NCBI GenBank assembly: GCA_002448445.1
Contig: DJYC01000017.1
Coordinates: 1 to 37,614 of the forward strand
Length of the DNA stretch: 37,614 nt
Source of the DNA: Treponema sp. UBA6988
GTDB taxonomy: Bacteria; Spirochaetota; Spirochaetia; Treponematales; Treponemataceae
Direction: 5' to 3'
Shown here: piece by piece, positions 32,107-37,614 of the stretch
Numbering within the stretch: the first letter of the stretch is position 1
Layout: every line of letters starts with the position of its first letter
Made by a program: the position numbers and the translations under genes
Notes under the pieces: generated by a model
Told to the model about the DNA's origin: nothing
The model's input: only the letters and a program-made list of their open reading frames with translations
Databases searched by the model: none

Positions 32107-33435
32107 CTACTTGTGGAAGAACATCTCCAAAGAGCCGCTGGACTTGGACACAGAAGACTCCTTAAAGCCGTTGGAAGGGTTCTCCGTAGTTACAACCCTG
32201 GCGGGGGAAAGGCGCAGGCCAGTTCCGTCCAGCTTGTAAAGCAGGTTAACCTCCGCACCCTTTGCAAAGGTCAAGGTGACAACCCCGCTCCATTCACCCT
32301 TCAGGCTGGAAGGAAGGAAGTAGGGGAAGGAGACGGTGCCGGAATTTCCAGCGTCATCGGGAATTACAGAAGGAACAAGAAGCGAGTATCCAGACCAGGA
32401 GAACCTGTTGTCCGGTGAGAAGGAAATCATGCCGTAGTTGGAGCTTGAATAGTCAGGCCCGGAAGAACGCAGCGATGAATATGCCCCCGCCCGCCTTGAC
32501 TTTTCACCTGCGATAAGCGACGCCGGGTCAATCATCTGGGAGGAAAGCATGTTCTGGCTCTTTGTAATGCCGGCGTCATCATTGTACCTAACGTTGATTG
32601 TGCCCGCATCCTTAATGGTCATGTGGATTGGCGTGTCCTTAAAGTCATATATGCCGTTGCCAACCCTCTTAAGGTCAGTATACTTGTAGGAAACGCTGGC
32701 TCCGGGAAGGTCAAGTCGCACGGTTCCCTTCTCCGTATTCACCTCAAAGCCGTAGCCCTGCTTTACGTAGTTAAGGTCAACCCTGCCCTTCTTGTGCATG
32801 GTCTCATAGTATTCGGGGTACCACTTTTCCTCAAGAACGCCCTGCAAAAGGTCATCCACCTTGGAAACCGCAGCCGCCTCACTGCCCGCGTTAAAGGAGC
32901 CGTCATCCTTCATGGCAAAAAGCTCCAGGTTAAGGCTAAAGCACCAGCCCCAGACACCGTTTGATGTAAGCACGTGAAGCCAGTCGCCCTCAAGCTTGGC
33001 AACGCCGTTGGTAGGCGCACTACCCTGCCCCTTTTCAAGCGCACGGATAACCTCCCCCTTCCTAAGGCGGTAAATCTGGCGGGCAACATTGTTGGGTTCC
33101 GCGCGGATGGGAAGACCGTCAAGCTTGCACCTTGCATACTGGTGCTCAAAGTCGCTGTACCTCTTTGCAAGCTTCTTTGCCTTGCCCTTTGAAACAGGCT
33201 CGGAAAGCTTCCACAAGGGAACCTCTATCTTTTCCTCAGAATCCGGGGCCGAAATAACATACACATGTGAAATGTTGGACTTTAGGTAAACGGGAACAAC
33301 CGTACCATCCGTAATCTTCTTCTCGCCTATGTTCCAGAGCACGACGCTGTAGCCGATAATCCCGGAACATGAATTCAAGGCAAAAATAAACAAAGCCGCA
33401 AAAATGGGCGCAATACACTTAACAAAATTTTTCAT
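32107..33435 (-). CDS. Lipoprotein with bacterial SH3-like domain
   Basis: The 442-residue protein has a signal peptide and lipobox LNS/C at about residue 23 (FAALFIFALNSCSG), so it should be lipid-anchored. Residues about 100-170 (CKLDGLPIRAEPNNVARQIYRLRKGEVIRAL...WLHVLTSNGVWGWCFS) match an SH3-type domain, which often binds cell-wall peptides or other envelope ligands. The C-terminal ~270 residues, with many beta-type stretches, are not recognised. The putative promoter's -10 lies only six bases before the ATG and no ribosome-binding site is present, so the mRNA is probably leaderless. It is followed by the ABC-F gene. Confidence 0.8.
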   Translation of the reverse strand: MKNFVKCIAPIFAALFIFALNSCSGIIGYSVVLWNIGEKKITDGTVVPVYLKSNISHVYVISAPDSEEKIEVPLWKLSEPVSKGKAKKLAKRYSDFEHQYARCKLDGLPIRAEPNNVARQIYRLRKGEVIRALEKGQGSAPTNGVAKLEGDWLHVLTSNGVWGWCFSLNLELFAMKDDGSFNAGSEAAAVSKVDDLLQGVLEEKWYPEYYETMHKKGRVDLNYVKQGYGFEVNTEKGTVRLDLPGASVSYKYTDLKRVGNGIYDFKDTPIHMTIKDAGTINVRYNDDAGITKSQNMLSSQMIDPASLIAGEKSRRAGAYSSLRSSGPDYSSSNYGMISFSPDNRFSWSGYSLLVPSVIPDDAGNSGTVSFPYFLPSSLKGEWSGVVTLTFAKGAEVNLLYKLDGTGLRLSPARVVTTENPSNGFKESSVSKSSGSLEMFFHK

Positions 33436-33441
33436 GGCACT

Positions 33442-33470
33442 ATCTTAGCAAATTTGCAACGTAAATTCAA
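33442..33470 (-). promoter_or_regulatory. Promoter of the SH3-like lipoprotein (leaderless)
   Basis: TTGAAT (33470-33465) and TAAGAT (33447-33442) on the - strand are spaced by 17 bp. The transcription start should fall on or next to the A of the ATG at 33435. The bases between, AGTGCC, contain no Shine-Dalgarno sequence. Confidence 0.6.
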
Positions 33471-33592
33471 CTTTTTCCATTTAAACGGTGATTTTTTGGA
33501 CGGTAGCCTGCCCGGCTCTACCATTCCAGGCATCTGCTAATTCGGCTTCCATGCCCTTGCGCCACCGCCGTTCCGGGGTTCCCTAACGGTCA

Positions 33593-33627
33593 TTGCCGCT
33601 TCACGGCAACGCAGGGGTTGTCACCCC
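33593..33627. repeat. Hairpin-rich intergenic segment
   Basis: TTGCCG/CGGCAA (33593-33609) is followed by GGGG/CCCC (33614-33627). The vocabulary of G and C runs is like the purF/gltB element, but an alignment over its length is not convincing. It lies just after the DUF3943-like gene stop; no U run follows on that strand. Confidence 0.45.
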
Positions 33628-33673
33628 CGCGCCCCTACACGGCGGCGTAAGCCCTGCATTCTGCCCACACAGA

Positions 33674-35140
33674 CTAAAAGAGGTCCACCTTGGCAAAAAT
33701 GCTTCCTACGTGGGAAAACTGATTCATGTCGTAGTCATCGTCAAACCAGCCCCACTTTTTGTACCACAGGTAGCTTGCCCCAAGTGAAAACGCCCCCGCA
33801 ATCCTGTGGCTGTATTCTGTCTTTCCGTAAAGCATGAGTGCATATCCGTCGGAAGCTTCGGGAAGAACGGCCGGAGGAAGAGTGTGTTCCGCCGTAATCC
33901 CCGCATAGAATTTCAGGTCGCCAAAAACAGGCTGCTGCACCCGGAACTGAATGTCCGCATTGGCCCCCATGCCGTAGTCGTAGACACGCCTCTCCTCTCC
34001 ATCAGAAGTCTTGTAGCTTCCCGTCGAGTTAAGCGCATAGTAGTCCACCCCCACAAGGAAGGCCCAGTTAAGGTTTGCCTCCCAGCTGAAATTCCAACTC
34101 CCCGCAGGAATGGACTCTGCAAGGCTGATTCCAATCGAATTGTTGTTAAAGCTAAGATAGGGATCCTGAATAAGATGGTAGTGGAGCTTTACCGCAAGCG
34201 TCGCCCCCAGGTCTTCCCAGGGCACGATTCCCCTTGACCATAGTGAAGTGTTTCCAAAAAGGACAACCGAATAGTCCCTGTTTTTTTCAAGGGAAGCAAA
34301 GCCGTAAAAGTCAAACTGGTCCATGGGCTCCTTCGTGTCGTGGAAGTAAGGCGAGCCGTAGACCAGGTTAAAGCCTGCAGCCGCCATTTTCCTCACCTCG
34401 CTTGCATCCCGTACAACAAGGGGATCATCCGTATTCACGGTGTTCTTACCGGCAGCCCCTCCCGCAAAAAAGGAAAGCTCGGTAAGCTCCCCTTCAGGCC
34501 TCTTTAGCTTCTTTCCGGTCAAAAGCTGGTTGATGGCATTCGCCGGGCTTACAATCCAGGAAAGGTAGGGAAGATGGTCGTCCGCTATAAAATACATGCG
34601 GTGGAATGCCTCACCCAAAAATGATGCCTGGACGGTAGTCATAACCTCGTCATGCACAGACGGCGGATCGGTTTCAAAAAGGAGTTCCCAAAGAGTGCTT
34701 CCGTATACAGTAAAGGCAAGAGACTGCCAGTAGTCAAAGCCTGTTGAGCGGGCCATGGAATAGTAGATAGACCCCTGGTAGGGATGGCCCAGCTGGTTTG
34801 TGGTAAAGGGGTCATAGTCCCAGAACCACTTGGCGGTAAGATTGTCCTTCATCGTGCTCCAGTTAACCTTGGCATAATCCTGCTTAAGGACATAGCGGTC
34901 CCACATGTTGAGCCCTATGCTAAAAAGGGTAATCTCGGAAAAAGAAAGGACGCCTGACGCAAGACAAGGCTCTGCAAACACAATATCCTTTCCCTGCTTT
35001 TCCGGCTTCCCGTCCCCAGCATCCCTATTCTGAACCGACTGACTTTCCGCCTCCGTAGAAGGTTCAGCCATAGCAGGAAGAAAACTTTCCAAAACAAAAA
35101 CAAGGCCTAAGCAGCACAAAAAACTTTTCTTATTCATCAT
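33674..35140 (-). CDS. Outer-membrane protein, DUF3943-like
   Basis: The 488-residue protein has a signal peptide (cleaved near PAMA/EPS, about residue 26), then a section with helical, membrane-associated character (WSTMKDNLTAKWFWDYDPF...NQLGHPYQGSIYYSMARSTGFDYWQSLAFTVYGSTLWE) and PPSVHDEVMTTVQASFLGE, which resembles the DUF3943 family. From about 260 to the end, alternating aromatic strands and the terminal F of AKVDLF indicate a beta barrel. The family function is not known to me. The start ATGATG at 35140 is preceded by GGAAAA. No close partner gene: 238 bp separate it from the lipoprotein downstream. Confidence 0.72.
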   Translation of the reverse strand: MMNKKSFLCCLGLVFVLESFLPAMAEPSTEAESQSVQNRDAGDGKPEKQGKDIVFAEPCLASGVLSFSEITLFSIGLNMWDRYVLKQDYAKVNWSTMKDNLTAKWFWDYDPFTTNQLGHPYQGSIYYSMARSTGFDYWQSLAFTVYGSTLWELLFETDPPSVHDEVMTTVQASFLGEAFHRMYFIADDHLPYLSWIVSPANAINQLLTGKKLKRPEGELTELSFFAGGAAGKNTVNTDDPLVVRDASEVRKMAAAGFNLVYGSPYFHDTKEPMDQFDFYGFASLEKNRDYSVVLFGNTSLWSRGIVPWEDLGATLAVKLHYHLIQDPYLSFNNNSIGISLAESIPAGSWNFSWEANLNWAFLVGVDYYALNSTGSYKTSDGEERRVYDYGMGANADIQFRVQQPVFGDLKFYAGITAEHTLPPAVLPEASDGYALMLYGKTEYSHRIAGAFSLGASYLWYKKWGWFDDDYDMNQFSHVGSIFAKVDLF

Positions 35141-35191
35141 ACATTTTCCAATAGGGACATTTCCTTCCCCATAAAATGCACTATAGACTTT

Positions 35192-35590
35192 TTACAGGGA
35201 AAATTCAATCCACTGCTCGTTAGGTTTTTCGGGCTGATGGAAACCTTTCTCATGTGCCTCTCCGCTCTTGTTCCAGCGGTTTATGATACCGTTCCTTTTC
35301 ATTATGTTATAAACAGTTGCAGGACTTGCATATGCAATGTCCATGTCAACTATGTGCCATGCCAGATAACGGTATCCGCGGAATTCGTCATTGTTCGCCG
35401 CACAGAAGTCTTTTATTGCTTCTCGTTCACAGGGAAGAAGCCAGCCGTTTTTAGGAACGTTGGCGTTATGCCTCGTTTCCTGTCCGGTCCGCATCTTCCA
35501 TTCGTACCATTTGCTCCGTGGGATTCCGGGCTTGGCAGAAGCCGTCCAATGCGGATTCCTGTATTCCTTGAAATCCTCTCGATTTCTCCA
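35192..35590 (-). pseudogene. IS3-family orfB remnant lacking the DDE core
   Basis: The frame carries the front of an IS3 transposase: GIPRSKWYEW, EFRGYRYLAWHIVDM, PATVYNIMKRNGI, GFHQPEKPNEQW. Right where HTD (first catalytic Asp) should follow, it continues IEFSL and stops. The sequence QWIEF belongs to the family's C terminus, as shown by the + strand copy at 37156. The catalytic core has thus been deleted, probably between two CAGTGG repeats. Confidence 0.8.
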
Positions 35591-35621
35591 ATTATCAGCA
35601 TCCGAAGCTCAAGGCTCGCCT

Positions 35622-35942
35622 TTATTTTCCCGATATCCGGCCAGAGAATTTTTTTTTAAGGGCCATGTTCTCGCCCGCAAGTTCAGCGATTATGGAATCC
35701 TTTTTCGCAATCTGTTCTTTCATCTCGGAGATTTCACGCTTTTCCTTTTTTGCGGTGATGTCCTTCCGCTCAGTCTTGAAGAGTTCTGCCATGCTTTCAA
35801 GAGCCTGCTTCCTCCAGTTCATGATTTGATTCGGGTGTATCTGATGCTCCTCAGCAACTTCGGAGATTTTCTTCCCATCCTGAATCACTTCAAGTACGAT
35901 AGCAGCCTTTTCCTCTGCTGTGTAGTGTTTCCGTTCTGCCAT
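35622..35942 (-). CDS. IS3-family orfA
   Basis: A 106-residue protein with an N-terminal helix-turn-helix (YTAEEKAAIVLEVIQDGKKISEVAEEHQIHPNQIMNWRKQALE) and a leucine-zipper coiled coil (about 60-95), the usual DNA-binding subunit of IS3 transposases. It appears intact. Without a working orfB it cannot transpose its element, but could inhibit or assist related copies. Confidence 0.85.
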   Translation of the reverse strand: MAERKHYTAEEKAAIVLEVIQDGKKISEVAEEHQIHPNQIMNWRKQALESMAELFKTERKDITAKKEKREISEMKEQIAKKDSIIAELAGENMALKKKFSGRISGK

Positions 35943-35959
35943 AAGGTGCCCCCTTTACC

Positions 35960-36609
35960 TGTATTATACACCTTATTAGCTTTTTTGTTTTTGTCCAAGT
36001 TGCGCTTAGGCAGTACAAAATCTAGGCTACAGTTAATCATGTAAGCAACGATGCTATAGAAAAAGTGGCGGAACATACCGACAATACTTCTTGCCTTATG
36101 ATATTCAAGCTGAAAGTTATTTTTCAATGTTCCCCAGTCGGATTCAATGATGCTTCTGTGCTTGATATGATAGCATTCAAAACTGCTCATAAGCCTGTTC
36201 ATGTTCTTCCTTGGAGCCGCTTCAAATTTTATTCCTTTTTTTTCCATTCGATTCAAAACATCTTTTTTCTGTAAATATCCTGCATCCGCAAATATTGTCC
36301 CCTTCACAACTTCTGCAAGTTTTTCTGCTATCTTACAGTCAGCAATATTTGCATAACTGAAAATGATGTTTTCAAAATCCCCATACTCATTGCAGATTCC
36401 GCTCATTTTGAATCCGTACCACAAGCCTTTTGTCGATTTGCTTCTTTTTGCAATGCCCTTTGCCACTTTGTGCGAGTAAATTTTATGATTCTGGCAGACT
36501 GTTATTGGCGTGGAATCCATGTAATGTATTTCTGATCCTTTTTTCCTGTTCATTTCCATCTAAGGCACTTGAAAAACATGCTGGTTAAGTTGTAAATTTG
36601 TTCATACAT
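35960..36609 (-). pseudogene. IS982-like transposase remnant
   Basis: The C-terminal DDE part is open from 36559: YMDSTPITVCQNHKIYSHKV, GLWYGFKMSGICNEYGDFEN, GTIFADAGYLQKKDVL, HRSIIESDWGTLKNNFQLEYH. An apparent N terminus, MYEQIYNLTSMFFKCL, starts at 36609 with AAAGAG upstream but is in a different frame and is followed by a stop. Most of the N-terminal half is missing, so this is an internal deletion. The frame runs on past its own 3' end into the IS3 element. Confidence 0.78.
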
Positions 36610-36671
36610 AAGCGTAACTCTTTTAGTTTTTTGTTGTGGTGACTAAAATTTTAAAGATTTACGCTTTTTTT

Positions 36672-37288
36672 GTAAATTCTCAACTAAACTCGAAATTCAG
36701 ACTGTATAGATACCGTTATCTTGCTTAGCTGATGATTGACAAAAATGTGGTCTTCGTTCGCTGTACAAGTGTATAGAACATCATGAAAGAGAACGATTTA
36801 GCCCACACGTGAGCAAAGGATGAAGGAGATATGCAGAAAAAAAAAGCTTTGTCCAGCCTGAAGTTTCGAATGAACAGCGGCATACAGATATTTCATACAT
36901 CAAGTTTCTTGGTGTGTTCTATTATTTTATCAGAATAATGGGCGGTTACAGCAGAAAGAATCTAGACTAGGTATTATGTGAAAACATGGAGGGAAAAAAC
37001 ATTGAGCTTCTAGTTGCAAAGGCAATAGAAAACTATCCGAACACAAAAGCGAGAGTCATCTACGACAATGGGAAACCAGAACGTTTTCACTTATCCTTGA
37101 AAACTGAACAAGTCCGTCAGACAGCATACTTCAGTTATAAAGATGCTAAGTAAAAGATGGTACAGTGGATTGAATTTTATAACAACCAGGGTTTTCACGG
37201 TGTACACCTTTATCTGACTCCAGTGGATTATTTTAAAAACAGAAAGGAATTAAGACTTGCTGGACAAAGGAAAAACTTTATGCTATAG
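36672..37288 (+). pseudogene. Second IS3-family orfB, decayed
   Basis: Translating the + strand gives KFRLYRYLA, SV*NIMKENDLA, QPEVSNEQRHTDISYIKFLG, VFYYFIRIMGGYSRKNLD*, ENMEGKNIELLVAKAIEN, NTKARVIYDNGK, RFHLSLKTEQVRQTAYFSY, KMVQWIEFYNNQ and YLTPVDYFKNRKELRL. It has at least four in-frame stops, one frameshift in an A run near 36840-36848, and a deletion of about 30 codons between YDNGK and RFH. It preserves the part that the - strand copy has lost. Confidence 0.82.
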
Positions 37289-37413
37289 ATGAAAACAGGA
37301 AAGCTTATTGACAACAACAGCAGAAGGCTTTAGCCACCTTATAAGCTTTCAAAAAAAAATCAAGATTCACTTTGAACAGAACATTTTAAATATCTTTTGA
37401 CTAGGAGAATGAT

Positions 37414-37614
37414 ATGCAAATAATTTCTTTTTTTATATATTCAATGGATATCGGCGGAACAGAACACGTAACACATGAATTAATAAATGAATACGTTTTA
37501 GAAGGGTTCAACGTATTTTTATTTTGCTTAAAGAAAACTGGTGCTTTTTTAAATGATTTATTAATACCAGAACAAAATAAAAAAAAAAAACAAAAAAAAG
37601 GGGGGGGGGGGGGG
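37414..37614 (+). CDS. Glycosyltransferase family 4, N-terminal fragment (contig end)
   Basis: ATG at 37414 follows AGGAG by six bases. The ~55 readable residues, MQIISFFIYSMDIGGTEHVT then HELINEYVLEGFNVFLFCLK, match the start of GT4 enzymes (GGxE motif, then Gly-hydrophobic strand), which transfer sugars for surface polysaccharide or glycoprotein. The gene is cut by the end of the window. The last ~37 bases are A and G homopolymers and are probably not genomic, so codons after about 37575 should not be trusted. Confidence 0.72.
   Translation, partial: MQIISFFIYSMDIGGTEHVTHELINEYVLEGFNVFLFCLKKTGAFLNDLLIPEQNKKKKQKKGGGGG

Larger units (their letters stand above)
35177..35970 (-). mobile_element. 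Defective IS3-family element
   Basis: It holds an intact orfA and a shortened orfB. Possible ends are TGCACTATA (35177) and, inverted, TGTATAATACAGG (35970); they agree only in part, so the limits are uncertain. It abuts the IS982-like remnant, into whose 3' end it appears to have inserted. The A9 run at orfA codons KKK (about 35651-35659) would be the usual frameshift site. Confidence 0.6.

Noticed and set aside
33593..33627. A fourth copy of the purF/gltB element
   Set aside because: It shares G/C-run hairpins but not the GGCGTTGCGGGG start or the GGGGTAGCG block in order.
1..37614. CRISPR array or prophage
   Set aside because: No regularly spaced direct repeats and no phage structural or integrase genes were found; the repeats seen are palindromic and dispersed.

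Overview
The window looks like one contig from a spirochaete of the genus Treponema, probably a gut or rumen species. The signs are an outer-envelope operon of class III cyclase, FecR-domain protein, outer-membrane barrel and lipoprotein; several lipobox lipoproteins; a SUMF1-fold lipoprotein; a DUF3943-like barrel; and a glnA-ANTAR regulator pair. I recognise these from memory and have run no database search. The contig starts inside pyrG and ends inside a glycosyltransferase gene, with a homopolymer tail that looks artefactual.

Layout. Positions 1-10300 are a glutamine hub. On the + strand lie the 3' end of pyrG, then glnA and an ANTAR regulator behind a consensus promoter. Facing them is a leftward operon gltB-gltD-purF. 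Its about 155-nt leader carries two tandem, sequence-related terminator hairpins. The likely model is that glnA makes glutamine, GltBD and PurF consume it, and the ANTAR protein antiterminates gltBD-purF. Two of these enzymes, PurF and GltB, carry in-frame insertions of one short palindromic repeat: three copies, in both orientations, all kept open. Positions 10300-13600 hold a long palindrome, a secreted flavin-dependent reductase with a UUG start, mazG and tRNA-Ser(CGA).

Positions 13588-21684 are a leftward four-gene envelope operon: cyclase, giant FecR/Fn3-like protein, outer-membrane barrel, lipoprotein. Positions 22000-24670 are an AT-rich island of three co-oriented unknown membrane or ankyrin genes whose junctions resemble degenerate gene-cassette boundaries. 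Then come argS, a SUMF1-fold lipoprotein, and an 865-bp gene-poor stretch (27843-28707) rich in dispersed palindromic repeats, which also holds a small orphan transcription unit. A GGDEF diguanylate cyclase (+), an ABC-F ATPase, an SH3-like lipoprotein with a probably leaderless mRNA, and a DUF3943-like barrel follow. Positions 35177-37290 are decayed insertion sequences (IS3-like and IS982-like), and the contig closes with the start of a family-4 glycosyltransferase gene.

The most interesting items are the protein-coding palindromic element in purF and gltB, the duplicated hairpin leader of gltB beside an ANTAR gene, and a second dispersed repeat family whose copies keep their stems while changing sequence.
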